A DNA stretch of 64,000 nt. It comes from Deinococcus sp. AB2017081. GTDB taxonomy: Bacteria > Deinococcota > Deinococci > Deinococcales > Deinococcaceae. Below the pieces are notes generated by a model. The model saw only the letters and a program-made list of their open reading frames with translations, was not told where the DNA came from and did no database searches. Position numbers and translations under genes: made by a program. Positions 56,475 to 64,000 of this stretch are shown here, piece by piece. The DNA lies in assembly GCF_034440735.1 (NCBI RefSeq), contig NZ_CP140099.1, positions 131,462-195,461 of the forward strand, given 5' to 3'. How positions within the stretch are numbered: the first letter of the stretch is position 1; the number at the start of each line of letters is the position of its first letter.

Positions 56475-56521
56475 GATTCGGTTCGCCCTGCGCCTCCCCT
56501 CTCCCTGATGAGGAAATCCCC

Positions 56522-57556
56522 ATGCCCCGATCACTGCTTGCCCTGAGCCTGCTGTTTAGCCCCCCCACGCTGGCAGCTCCCGCCTTTCAGTCGGCCGACC
56601 TAAGCCCCGGCGGCGCGGCGTTGAACGCCCTGGCCGCCGAGTCCTACAGGCGTACGGGTGTTCCAGGCGACCTGGCGACCTGGCTCGATGTGGCCTACCT
56701 CCGCGCCCACCGGCCGCTGGCTGGAGGCGCGACCCTGGATCAGGCGCTCTCGCGGCGCCGCGCCCAGCTCCTGGCCGCTCCCACGCCGGCGCAGAAAGAC
56801 CGCCTGGCCCGCGAGACCGCCGCCTGGGCCCACGCCCTGATCAAACGGGCCGTGCCGAAGTTCAGTCTGGAGCGGGGCTTCGAGCTCGCCAACTTCGCCG
56901 CGTCGGGCGAACGGCAGTGCCTCTCACAGAGCACCGTCATCGCGGGCCTGCTGCAACGGGCCGGCCTGGACGCCGGCCTGGCGATGGTCTGGACGAGCAT
57001 GGCCGGGCAGGTCAGCAACCTCGGTCACGTGACCAGCGTCCTGCGGCTGCCCAGCGGTGCGGGCGATCTGGAAGTCGATGCCAGCGAACCAGGGCCTATC
57101 GCCACGCATCCGGGGGTGCTCGCCTGGACGGGGAGCGGCTACCGCTTCCTGAAGGCCACCTTCGGCCCGGGAGGCCTGATCACGGCGTACACGCCGGTGG
57201 GTCAGACCGGGCCGCTCCGGCCAGCCCAGACACACTTTCTGAGTCTGGCCTATATCCGCTCGCAGTACAGCTATTACCGGGCCGAGCGGGCGCCCGGGGG
57301 CGTGCTGGGCACCGGCACCGGCCGGGCCACCACCAGCGGGCTCCAGACGAGTGTGCGGCTGCTGCAAGAGGCGCTCGCATTGGAGCCGCACAACGCCCTG
57401 GCGGCCAGTGTCCTGGGCACGGTCTGGCGCAAGCAGGGACACCTGGCGCAGGCCCGGGAGCAGTACCTCAGGGCAGCGGCGCTCTATGCCGCGCAGGGGT
57501 ATACCCCGGCCGGTCAGCAGGTCAACCTGCAGTGGGCGCACAGTCCAGTGAAATAA
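56522..57556 (+). CDS. secreted transglutaminase-like protein with C-terminal TPR
   Basis: A 344-residue protein with a signal peptide (RSLLALSLLFSPPTLAAP). The middle holds a transglutaminase-like fold with a visible catalytic triad order: Cys133 in ERQCLSQSTVIAGLLQRAG, His169 in NLGHVTSVLRL and Asp186 in LEVDASEPG. The last 80 residues are TPR-like (LQEALALEPHNALAASVLG, HLAQAREQYLRAAALY). It could be a cysteine protease-like or amidating enzyme acting outside the cytoplasm. Its promoter belongs to the shared-motif set. GAGG lies 8 nt before ATG. Confidence 0.65.
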   Translation: MPRSLLALSLLFSPPTLAAPAFQSADLSPGGAALNALAAESYRRTGVPGDLATWLDVAYLRAHRPLAGGATLDQALSRRRAQLLAAPTPAQKDRLARETAAWAHALIKRAVPKFSLERGFELANFAASGERQCLSQSTVIAGLLQRAGLDAGLAMVWTSMAGQVSNLGHVTSVLRLPSGAGDLEVDASEPGPIATHPGVLAWTGSGYRFLKATFGPGGLITAYTPVGQTGPLRPAQTHFLSLAYIRSQYSYYRAERAPGGVLGTGTGRATTSGLQTSVRLLQEALALEPHNALAASVLGTVWRKQGHLAQAREQYLRAAALYAAQGYTPAGQQVNLQWAHSPVK

Positions 57557-58066
57557 AATCCCCCACACAGGTGGCCAGACAATGGAGGTCACGGGTGGCA
57601 GGGGAGCGGCCTTCAGCGCTGGCTGCAGGCGACCGGTCACCTGAATGGGGGGGGCCGGGGCCGCGCCGGCTCATACGTACTGCGCTCCATTCCGCCCCCA
57701 CCAGGACAGCACCGGATGTTCCTCTATACCGCACAGCACGTCCTTTCTACTCCTCCCTCCGGTCGGGCCCAGTCGCTCAAACTTGAGCGACTGAACCGCA
57801 ATTGGTATCAGGGAGCGGAGACGCCCCGCTGGACGTGATCACTCTGCCCTGGTCAGCCCTCCAGCGTGTCGACTTCACTGGGCCCGGGCCGGATGCCGGT
57901 GCCACCTGCACCGTGGGGTGCCAGGTCGGATGTCGTCGCGATCCACTCTCGGTGGCGGCCGCACCTTGACCGTGCCCGCCTGCCAGCGGGCTCTGGGTCG
58001 GTTCCTGGGGGCCGAACATCCCAGGGGGCTGCCTCAGGGCGTTCCCTGCGCACACACGTGAAAGCC
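57557..58066. other. gene-free interval with a hairpin
   Basis: No gene is seen. A perfect hairpin (CAGTCGCTCAA-ac-TTGAGCGACTG, 57770-57793) may be a terminator or regulatory site. A TATACC near 57727 lacks the spacing of the shared promoter motif. Confidence 0.4.
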
Positions 58067-58088
58067 GGCAGACCTCCTCAGGTCTGCC
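58067..58088 (-). terminator. terminator of the small secreted protein gene
   Basis: GGCAGACCT-cctc-AGGTCTGCC, a 9-bp perfect stem about 47 nt after the stop codon of the gene at 58135-58545. Confidence 0.55.
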
Positions 58089-58134
58089 AGTGGCGCTGGA
58101 TTTCGGGGGATGCCGCTCGGTCTGAAGCCGCTCG

Positions 58135-58545
58135 TTATTCGCTGGCGCCCAGCACCGTGGCCTGGAAGGTATAGCTGAAGTGGTTGACGGGATTGGTCAG
58201 GGTAAAGAGCCCCACCTGATCCACCCGCTGCGACCGATCCAAGCGCCAGATCCGGAAGCCGACCTGCCGCAGCGACTCCTCAGGCATGAGCGCGGCGTGC
58301 ACGTTGCTGGGCAGGCCCTGCACCGAGAGCTGAAGACGCTGCAGGTCACCGAGCCGGCCCGCCACCTCGACGGGGATGACCACGCTCTGCCAGGCGCTCT
58401 CGGTGTAAAACTCGGCATAGGTCATGGATCCGCCGCCAGCGGCGTCGGTAACAATCTCTCCCTGAGGCACGCTCATGGGGGCGGCGTGAACCTGGGTGAA
58501 CAGGGCGGCGAGGGGCAGGCTGGCGAACAGGATGAGCTTGTTCAT
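58135..58545 (-). CDS. small secreted protein of unknown function
   Basis: A 136-residue protein with a clear signal peptide (LILFASLPLAALFTQVHA). GGAG lies close to the ATG. The body (MTYAEFYTESAWQSVVIPVE, GFRIWRLDRSQRVDQVGL) resembles a beta-sandwich. It is transcribed from a minus-strand copy of the shared-motif promoter, divergent from the COG4705 gene, and ends with a terminator. The family is not recognised. Confidence 0.6.
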   Translation of the reverse strand: MNKLILFASLPLAALFTQVHAAPMSVPQGEIVTDAAGGGSMTYAEFYTESAWQSVVIPVEVAGRLGDLQRLQLSVQGLPSNVHAALMPEESLRQVGFRIWRLDRSQRVDQVGLFTLTNPVNHFSYTFQATVLGASE

Positions 58546-58567
58546 GATCGTTCTCCTTTGCCCCTCT

Positions 58568-58599
58568 GGTGTAGGCCGAAGTTCTATAGCGCCGGTATA
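58568..58599 (-). promoter_or_regulatory. shared-motif promoter 2 (small secreted protein)
   Basis: On the minus strand: TATACC from 58599, TATAGA 11 nt on (58588), then CTACACC from 58574 (-10 TACACC, imperfect). The gene starts 22 nt later. Confidence 0.6.
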
Positions 58600-58682
58600 G
58601 GCCAGGGGAAGGAGGCCAGAACGGGCGACCCCGAGTGCTCGTCCCGCTGTCCCAGGCCCGGAGCCGGGCGGCCCGGCGGGGC

Positions 58683-58714
58683 TATACCGGCCCTATACCC
58701 GCCCTTCCTACGCT
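58683..58714 (+). promoter_or_regulatory. shared-motif promoter 3 (COG4705 gene)
   Basis: TATACC at 58683, TATACC at 58694 and CTACG at 58708 with -10 TACGCT (58709-58714). Confidence 0.7.
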
Positions 58715-58743
58715 GCCCGTGCGCAGCCCGCGCCAGAGGCCCC

Positions 58744-58806
58744 ATGAACGATCTACAGCCTGCCCCCTTGCCACCCTCGTCCCTTGCCGCCGGGTGCGCC
58801 GCGTGA
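58744..58806 (+). CDS. possible 20-residue leader peptide
   Basis: The ATG 58744 frame encodes 20 residues ending AAGCAA and stops with TGA at 58804-58806, overlapping the GTG start of the COG4705 gene (GTGA). AGAGG lies close upstream. It could serve as a coupling leader for the next gene or be fortuitous. Confidence 0.35.
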   Translation: MNDLQPAPLPPSSLAAGCAA

Positions 58807-59609
58807 CCTCCAGCCTGAGCGCCCCGCCCTCCCCACTGCGCAGCCTGATCAGCAAGGTGCCCGAAGTCACCGCCTTTTTCTGGATCATCAAGGTGCTGGC
58901 CACCACCGTGGGCGAGACGGCCGCCGACTACCTCAACACCACGCTCAGGCTCGGCCTGAGCGGCACCAGTCTGGTCATGGGCACCCTGCTGATCGGGGTG
59001 CTGATCGCCCAATTCCGCCTGAGGCGCTATGTGCCGGCAGTGTACTGGGTGGCCATCGTGCTCATCAGCGTGGTGGGCACCCTGATCACCGATAACATGA
59101 CCGACAACCTCGGCATCACCCTGTGGACGAGTTCCGGTATCTTCGCCGCCGCGCTGGCCGCCACCTTCTTCGCTTGGCACCGGCGTGAGGGCACGCTCTC
59201 GATCCACTCGATCTTTACCGCGCGGCGCGAGGGCTTCTACTGGCTGGCCGTGCTGTTCACCTTCGCGCTGGGCACCGCCACGGGCGACCTGGTGGCGGAG
59301 AAGCTGCAACTCGGGTACCTGGTGTCCGGGCTGATGTTTGCCGGCGTGATCGCGCTGGCCGCCGGCGCCCACCTGGCGCTGAAGCTGAACGGCATTCTGA
59401 CCTTCTGGATCGTGTACATCCTGACGCGGCCGCTCGGGGCCTCGATCGGCGACCTGCTCTCCCAGGCCAGGGCCGACGGAGGACTGGGGTGGGGCACCAC
59501 GGTCACCAGCGCCCTGTTCCTGCTGGCGATCCTGGGCGTGGTGAGCTACCTGGCCGTCAGTCGGAAGGATCAGGTGGCCCTGGCGTCCAGCGAGGCCGAG
59601 GCCACCTGA
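58803..59609 (+). CDS. COG4705-type integral membrane protein
   Basis: A protein of about 268 residues from GTG 58803 with some eight membrane helices. The N-terminal [20 protein letters not shown] and the C-terminal [17 protein letters not shown] are characteristic of the COG4705 membrane proteins, whose function is not known. Longer starts back to 58635 are in frame but read through the promoter motif, so they are unlikely. It lies 64 nt before the DedA-like gene, which has its own copy of the promoter. Confidence 0.7.
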   Translation: MTSSLSAPPSPLRSLISKVPEVTAFFWIIKVLATTVGETAADYLNTTLRLGLSGTSLVMGTLLIGVLIAQFRLRRYVPAVYWVAIVLISVVGTLITDNMTDNLGITLWTSSGIFAAALAATFFAWHRREGTLSIHSIFTARREGFYWLAVLFTFALGTATGDLVAEKLQLGYLVSGLMFAGVIALAAGAHLALKLNGILTFWIVYILTRPLGASIGDLLSQARADGGLGWGTTVTSALFLLAILGVVSYLAVSRKDQVALASSEAEAT

Positions 59610-59635
59610 GCTGAGACCACTGGCCTCGTGGAGCG

Positions 59636-59667
59636 TATACCCTCGCTTTACCTGCGCCACCTACCGT
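59636..59667 (+). promoter_or_regulatory. shared-motif promoter 4 (dedA-like gene)
   Basis: TATACC at 59636, TTTACC at 59647 and CTACC at 59661 with -10 TACCGT (59662-59667), 6 nt before the ATG: leaderless. Confidence 0.75.
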
Positions 59668-59673
59668 GACGGC

Positions 59674-60267
59674 ATGTTCGATCTTCCGCAGTTGATCCAG
59701 ACGGTCTCCTACGCCGGTCTCTTCGGCATCGTCTTCGCTGAGTCCGGCCTGCTGGCCGGCTTTTTCCTGCCGGGGGACAGCCTGCTGATCACGGCAGGGC
59801 TGCTGGCCAAGCAGGGCAGCCTGAACCTGCCGGGCGTGATGCTGGCGGTGGGGGCCGGAGCGATCGTCGGGGACTCAGTGGGCTACGCCATCGGAAGAAA
59901 ATTTGGCCCGGCGGTCTTTCGCCGCGAGGACAGCCGACTGCTGCGCCCCGAGTATGTCGTGCGCACCCAGGCCTTCTTCGACCGGCACGGCCCGCGCGCA
60001 TTGATCCTGGCGCGCTTCGTGCCGGTGCTGCGCACGGTCGCCCCGACCATGGCCGGTGTGGGGCAGATGCCCTACCGCCGCTTCCTGACCTACAACGTCC
60101 TGGGGGGCCTCTTGTGGGCGCTGGGCGTGCCGCTGCTCGGCTACGCGCTGGGTGGGCTGATCCCGAATCTTGACCGTTACATCCTGGTGCTGGTGGGGAT
60201 CGTGGTGGTGGTGAGTTTCATCCCGGTCGCGGTAGAACTGCTCAAGGCACGCGCGGCGAGGGCGTGA
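59674..60267 (+). CDS. DedA-family membrane protein
   Basis: A 197-residue protein with the DedA pattern: [20 protein letters not shown], then [16 protein letters not shown] and the [19 protein letters not shown] region with the conserved arginine. Re-entrant and transmembrane segments are evident. DedA proteins are implicated in recycling undecaprenyl phosphate or other lipid flipping and in antibiotic/peptide tolerance. Leaderless start behind shared-motif promoter 4. Confidence 0.85.
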   Translation: MFDLPQLIQTVSYAGLFGIVFAESGLLAGFFLPGDSLLITAGLLAKQGSLNLPGVMLAVGAGAIVGDSVGYAIGRKFGPAVFRREDSRLLRPEYVVRTQAFFDRHGPRALILARFVPVLRTVAPTMAGVGQMPYRRFLTYNVLGGLLWALGVPLLGYALGGLIPNLDRYILVLVGIVVVVSFIPVAVELLKARAARA

Positions 60268-60688
60268 GCTGGCCAGGGAAGGGGAAACAGCTACGGGTCA
60301 CAGCAAGCGGAGCACCTGGACACGCTGCTGTCCGCTCTTCGCCATCAGAGAGGCGGTGATGGGGCCGTGGACTTGGGCGTCGGCCCAGAGCCACGCTTCG
60401 AACCCCCCCCCTTTGAACGGCGATCAGCTCCGCCCTGTTCGTTGAGCCGATTTGCTCTCGGCGTTCTTTCGACGGGGCGAGCGTGGATGGATTGCCGTGT
60501 GAGGAGGCAGTGCCGGATCCAGGTTGCCGGCGTGAACGCTGTCCCACTGGGCGTGACCCACCCGGGGCCGCTGAGCCGGTACCCTCCGGCCGGTCTCTCG
60601 TCGCCCGTCGGCTGGAGAGTCCGAGGTGAGGCAGACCGCGTTGAGCGCACCCAGGGGACTCCCTTCATCCCTGGTGCCGTGCCGGGGC
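60268..60688. other. gene-free interval
   Basis: I see no convincing gene in this 420-bp stretch before promoter 5. Short frames here have no ribosome site and unnatural composition. Confidence 0.4.
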
Positions 60689-60720
60689 TATACCGCGGCT
60701 CAACCTCGCGGTTCTAGCGT
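60689..60720 (+). promoter_or_regulatory. shared-motif promoter 5 (secreted protein/ABC operon)
   Basis: TATACC at 60689, TCAACC at 60700 and CTAGC at 60714 with -10 TAGCGT (60715-60720); the ATG lies 17 nt on, behind GGAGG. Confidence 0.65.
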
Positions 60721-60737
60721 CAGGGTGGAGGTACATC

Positions 60738-61316
60738 ATGCACACCACTCTGACCCGTGCCCTGACGCTCGCCGCGCTGGGGACAGTGCTCGCCCCCCTC
60801 ACCGCCCTCGCCCAGGCCTCGACCCAGCGGGCCCCCGAAACCCGGCCGGTCGGGGACATACCGGACAATCAGGCCTTCGTGCGGTATACCAATGCGGCCG
60901 GCGGCTACTCCCTGGAGGTGCCGGAGGGTTGGGCCCGCGCGGTCGCCGGCACACACGTCACCTTCACGTCGAAACTGGGGGCGCTGGAGCTCTGGACAAC
61001 CCGCGCTCCCGGCCGCGGCGTCCCGACACCGTCGGGGGTGCGTGCGCTGGAACTGCCGGCCCTGGCCAAACGCCTGCCCAACCTGAAGGTCAGCGCTGTG
61101 AGCGCCGAGACACTTCCGGCCGGCCCGGCCGTGCGGGCGCGCTTTACGTCCACCGGGCCAGTGAACGCCGTGACCGGCCGGGCGGCGGTGCTGGAAAACG
61201 ACTTGTACGTCGTCCCGCACGGCGGCCAGCGCTACCTGCTGCGGCTGTCGGCGCCGCTGGGTTCGGACAACGTGGACGCCTGGAAGCAGATGGCCGACTC
61301 GCTGCGGTGGCGGTGA
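60738..61316 (+). CDS. secreted protein of unknown function
   Basis: A 192-residue protein with a signal peptide (LTLAALGTVLAPLTALAQ). The body starts FVRYTNAAGGYSLEVPEGWA, a pattern seen in LpqN/PsbP-like secreted domains. GGAGG precedes ATG. It is the first gene of an operon with two ABC ATPases and a permease, and may be the periplasmic partner of that transporter. No catalytic site is evident. Confidence 0.65.
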   Translation: MHTTLTRALTLAALGTVLAPLTALAQASTQRAPETRPVGDIPDNQAFVRYTNAAGGYSLEVPEGWARAVAGTHVTFTSKLGALELWTTRAPGRGVPTPSGVRALELPALAKRLPNLKVSAVSAETLPAGPAVRARFTSTGPVNAVTGRAAVLENDLYVVPHGGQRYLLRLSAPLGSDNVDAWKQMADSLRWR

Positions 61317-61321
61317 GGGCC

Positions 61322-61984
61322 ATGACGCGACTGGAGGCGGCGGATCTGTACCGTTTCTACCACGTGGGCGACGACGAAACCCGGGCGCTGCGGGGGGTCA
61401 GCCTGAACCTGCGGCCCGGGGAACTGACGGTGCTGCTCGGCCGCAGCGGCAGCGGCAAGAGCACCCTGCTGGCCTGCCTCGCCGGGCTGGACGACCCGGA
61501 CGGCGGGCAGGTCAACGTGGGCGGCGAGCGGCTGTCGCGTCAGCCGGAGGTACGGCGCGCCCGGCTGCGCGCCCGGCACTTCGGTGTCATGCTGCAAAGC
61601 GGCAACCTGATACCGCACCTGAACGTGCTGGACAACGCCCGGCTGACCGGCGCGCTGCTGGGACAGAGGGACACGGGCCGGGCCTTGGAGCTGCTGGACG
61701 AGGTGGATCTCGCCCACCGCAAGCATGCCTATCCCGCGCAGCTGTCCGGGGGGGAAACGGCGCGCGCCGCCCTCGTGGCGGCCCTCGCGCACGGCCCGGC
61801 CCTGCTGCTCGCCGACGAGCCGACCGCCGAGGTGGACGCCGTGACGGAAGACCGGGTGGCCGGCGTGATCGACGCCTTTGTCCGTCAGGGGGGCAGCGCG
61901 CTGATCGCCACGCACAGCCCCCGCCTGGCGGCGCGGGCTGACCGCGTGCTGCGGCTCGGCGACGGGCGGTGGCAGGATGCCTGA
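61322..61984 (+). CDS. ABC transporter ATP-binding protein 1 (MacB/LolD type)
   Basis: A 220-residue ATPase. Walker A is GRSGSGKSTLLACLAGLDDP, the signature is a slightly degenerate LSGGETARAALVAAL, and Walker B is LLLADEPTAEVDA. It starts 5 nt after the secreted protein gene and overlaps the next ATPase gene by 8 nt. It should energise the MacB-type permease encoded at 62687 onward. Confidence 0.85.
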   Translation: MTRLEAADLYRFYHVGDDETRALRGVSLNLRPGELTVLLGRSGSGKSTLLACLAGLDDPDGGQVNVGGERLSRQPEVRRARLRARHFGVMLQSGNLIPHLNVLDNARLTGALLGQRDTGRALELLDEVDLAHRKHAYPAQLSGGETARAALVAALAHGPALLLADEPTAEVDAVTEDRVAGVIDAFVRQGGSALIATHSPRLAARADRVLRLGDGRWQDA

Positions 61985-62690
61985 GCTCCTGATCGCCGCG
62001 CCCCCCACGCCAGCTCTGGCCCTGGTGGACGCCTGGCACCTGGGCCGCGACTTTCGCTTGGAGGGTCAGGCCTTCAGCGCCCTTCAGGACGTCTCCGTGC
62101 AGGTGCGGCCCGGCGACCGGATCGCCCTGCTGGGCGCGTCCGGCAGCGGCAAGAGCACCCTGCTGCACCTGCTCGGCGCCCTGGACACCTCCACCTCCGG
62201 CACCGTCTCCTGGCCCGCTCTGGGCCGCGCCTCCGCTCTGCGGCCCGGGCCGGTCGCCTTTGTCTTCCAGGCGCAGAGCCTGCTGCCCCCCCTGAGCGCC
62301 CTGGAGAACGTGGCGCTGCCCCTGATCCTGGCCGGGCAGGCGCAGGGCAGCGCCCTGAAGGAAGCCCAGATCTGGCTGGAGCGTCTGAAACTCGGCGCGC
62401 TGGCCGACCAGTTGCCCGAGGAGCTGTCCGGCGGGCAGGCGCAACGGGTGGCGGTCGCCCGCGCCCTGGTTAGCCGGCCGCGCCTGATTCTCGCGGACGA
62501 ACCGACCGGGCAGCTCGACTCGGCGACCGCCGCCGACCTGATGGACGTTCTGCTGGACGCGCTTGACCCGGGCTGCGCCCTGGTGCTGGCCACCCACGAT
62601 CCCGTGGTGGCCCGCCGCCTGGACACCGTCTGGCAGATGGATGGGGGCCGCCTCAGCGTGCCCGGGCGCCGGGCCGGGGGGGCCGCGTGA
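61977..62690 (+). CDS. ABC transporter ATP-binding protein 2 (MacB/LolD type)
   Basis: A 237-residue ATPase. Walker A is GASGSGKSTLLHLLGALDT, the signature is normal (LSGGQAQRVAVARAL) and Walker B is LILADEPTGQLDSATA. It overlaps the previous ATPase gene by 8 nt, and its stop overlaps the GTG of the permease gene (GTGA). Two different ATPases for one permease suggests a heterodimeric exporter, or one may drive a second permease beyond the window. Confidence 0.87.
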   Translation: MPELLIAAPPTPALALVDAWHLGRDFRLEGQAFSALQDVSVQVRPGDRIALLGASGSGKSTLLHLLGALDTSTSGTVSWPALGRASALRPGPVAFVFQAQSLLPPLSALENVALPLILAGQAQGSALKEAQIWLERLKLGALADQLPEELSGGQAQRVAVARALVSRPRLILADEPTGQLDSATAADLMDVLLDALDPGCALVLATHDPVVARRLDTVWQMDGGRLSVPGRRAGGAA

Positions 62691-64000
62691 CGGGCGCGTG
62701 GCTGCGGGGGCTGCTCGCCCGCCGGCCCCTGCGGGTGTGGGGCACGGCGGCCGGGGTGGCCCTGACCACGGCGTTTCTCGCCCTGTTGCTGGGGTTCATC
62801 GCCACCGGGCGGGCCAACATGACCGCGCGGGCCGCCGCGTCCGTGCCGGTCGACTGGCAGGTGCAGCTGGGAGCCCAGGCCAGCGTGCCGGCCGCCCTGC
62901 AGGCCATCCGCGCCGCCACGCCGATCCGGGCGGCGTTGCGGGTCGGCTACGCGGACGTCGCGGCCCTCAGCGCGGTCACGGGGGTGCCCGGACAGACGAC
63001 CACCCAGACGACCGGGGCCGGCAAGGTGCTCGGCCTGCCGCCCGGCTACGCGGCCGCGTTTCCGGCGCAGCTCAGGCCGCTGGTCGGCGCGGCGCAGGGG
63101 GTGCTGGTCTCACAGCAGACGGCGGCCAATCTGCACGTGGCGGTCGGCGACCGCGTGACGATGACGCGCTACGGGGCGCCGCCGGTGGCCGTCACGGTGG
63201 CGGGTGTGGTGGATCTGCCGGCTGCCGATTCGCTGTTTCAGGCCGTCGGGGCGCCCAAAGGCCTCGCGCCGCAGGCGCCGCCCGACAACGTCGTGCTGCT
63301 GCCGCGCGGGCTGTTCGACTCGGTGTTCGCGCCGCAGCGGCTCGCCCGGCCGGACACGGTCAGAGAACAGCTGCATGTGCGGCTCGCCACGCCCCTGCCG
63401 GGAGACCCGGGCCGCGCCTTCGCGCTAGTGGGCCGCCTGGCGAACAACGTCGAGGCCCGCCTGGCCGGTTCGGCCGTGGTCGGCAACACCCTGGGGGCGA
63501 CGCTGGACGGCGCGCGGGAAGGCGCGCTGTACGCCCAGGCGCTGTTTCTGTTCCTGGGCCTGCCCGGCGCGCTGCTCGCCGCGGCCGTGACCCTCAGCGT
63601 GGCGGGCGCGAGCGGCACCCAGCGCGCCGGCGAGGCGGCCCTGCTGCGCGTGCGTGGCGCGGCCGAAGGGCTCATCCTACGGCTGGGCGCGGCCGAGGCT
63701 CTGACCGTGGCCGCCCTCGGGGTGCTGAGCGGTCTGGGCGCGGCGGCCCTGCTGGCTCCGGGGGTGACGGGCACCCCGCTCAGCGGGACGGCCGCGCTGT
63801 GGCCGGGCCTCGCCGGCCTGGGGCTGGCGCTCGGCGCGGTGCTGCTGCCCACCCTGAGTGCCGTGCGGTCGTCCACGGTGGCCGCGCAGCGGCAGGCCGT
63901 GCGGCGCAGCGGCCGGCCGCTGTGGCAGCGCCTGTACCTCGACGCCCTGCTGCTGGTGCTGGCTGGGGCGGTCTTGTGGCGCAGCGCCGCGGGCGGGTAC
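62687..64000 (+). CDS. FtsX/MacB-type ABC permease, 3' end cut by window edge
   Basis: The frame from GTG 62687 stays open to the window edge (438 codons). An N-terminal membrane helix (LTTAFLALLLGFIATGRANM) is followed by a large extracytoplasmic domain (LGLPPGYAAAFPAQLRPL, VGDRVTMTRYGAPPVAVTVA). Further membrane segments follow (ALFLFLGLPGALLAAAVTL, AAALLAPGVTGTP). It fits the MacB/FtsX permease class. It overlaps the second ATPase gene by 4 nt. Confidence 0.8.
   Translation, partial: MTGAWLRGLLARRPLRVWGTAAGVALTTAFLALLLGFIATGRANMTARAAASVPVDWQVQLGAQASVPAALQAIRAATPIRAALRVGYADVAALSAVTGVPGQTTTQTTGAGKVLGLPPGYAAAFPAQLRPLVGAAQGVLVSQQTAANLHVAVGDRVTMTRYGAPPVAVTVAGVVDLPAADSLFQAVGAPKGLAPQAPPDNVVLLPRGLFDSVFAPQRLARPDTVREQLHVRLATPLPGDPGRAFALVGRLANNVEARLAGSAVVGNTLGATLDGAREGALYAQALFLFLGLPGALLAAAVTLSVAGASGTQRAGEAALLRVRGAAEGLILRLGAAEALTVAALGVLSGLGAAALLAPGVTGTPLSGTAALWPGLAGLGLALGAVLLPTLSAVRSSTVAAQRQAVRRSGRPLWQRLYLDALLLVLAGAVLWRSAAGGY

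Noticed and set aside
57722..57752. Sixth copy of the shared promoter motif
   Set aside because: TATACC is present but the second repeat is missing and the CTAC element is 3 nt out of place; no gene starts close behind.

Overview
The window is GC-rich bacterial DNA that looks like a Deinococcus (Deinococcota) plasmid or megaplasmid. The evidence is a RepA-type initiator beside phased iterons, two ParA/partner loci, several tyrosine recombinases, many insertion sequences, and many genes whose TANNNT -10 box lies 5-8 nt before the start codon (leaderless transcription, common in Deinococcus). The genus is an inference from gene style; no chromosomal marker is present.

Layout. 0-6.4 kb: an operon of a HExxH metallopeptidase, an MBL-fold hydrolase and an unknown protein cut by the window edge; a tyrosine recombinase; and a divergent AbiEi/AbiEii-like toxin-antitoxin pair behind two inverted repeats. 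6.6-8.4 kb and 21.9-24.2 kb: remnants and members of a defence-like region (PD-(D/E)XK nuclease, deleted MmeI-like methyltransferase, DUF4238 protein, HNH endonuclease). These are split by a 13.5-kb Tn3-family transposon (8385-21886) with 43-bp terminal inverted repeats and a perfect 5-bp target duplication TGTTT. The transposon carries an ECF sigma/anti-sigma pair, secreted CHRD/cupredoxin and YVTN-propeller proteins, a SorAB-like sulfite dehydrogenase, a TDT/SSU1-like exporter, a LysR regulator, a resolvase and TnpA.

24.2-34.7 kb: an antitoxin/PIN-toxin locus (toxin interrupted by TAG), parAB-like genes with AACGTT palindromes, a frameshifted MmeI-like restriction-modification gene, a nuclease-NADAR fusion, RNase HI and a zinc-ribbon/kinase/HhH protein. 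35.7-43.1 kb: a strikingly AT-rich island bounded by IS elements. It holds a class I lanthipeptide operon: precursor, cytoplasmic penicillin-recognising-type serine hydrolase, ABC exporter without a C39 protease, full-length LanB, and LanC. 43.4-51 kb: IS110, IS630 and IS6-like elements, the replication initiator, its iteron origin, gene fragments joined by an IS6-like element, and the second partition locus.

51.5-56.4 kb: a recombinase coupled to a coiled-coil membrane protein, a broken IS5 element, and several decayed genes. 56.4-64 kb: secreted and membrane proteins (transglutaminase-like/TPR, a small secreted protein, COG4705, DedA, and an export/ABC operon running off the edge). Their five promoters share the same three-part motif (TATACC, a second copy 11 bp on, and a TANNNT -10 box at a fixed distance), suggesting one regulon.

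The most interesting candidates are the lanthipeptide locus with its serine hydrolase, the shared-promoter regulon at 56-61 kb, and the complete cargo-bearing Tn3 transposon.
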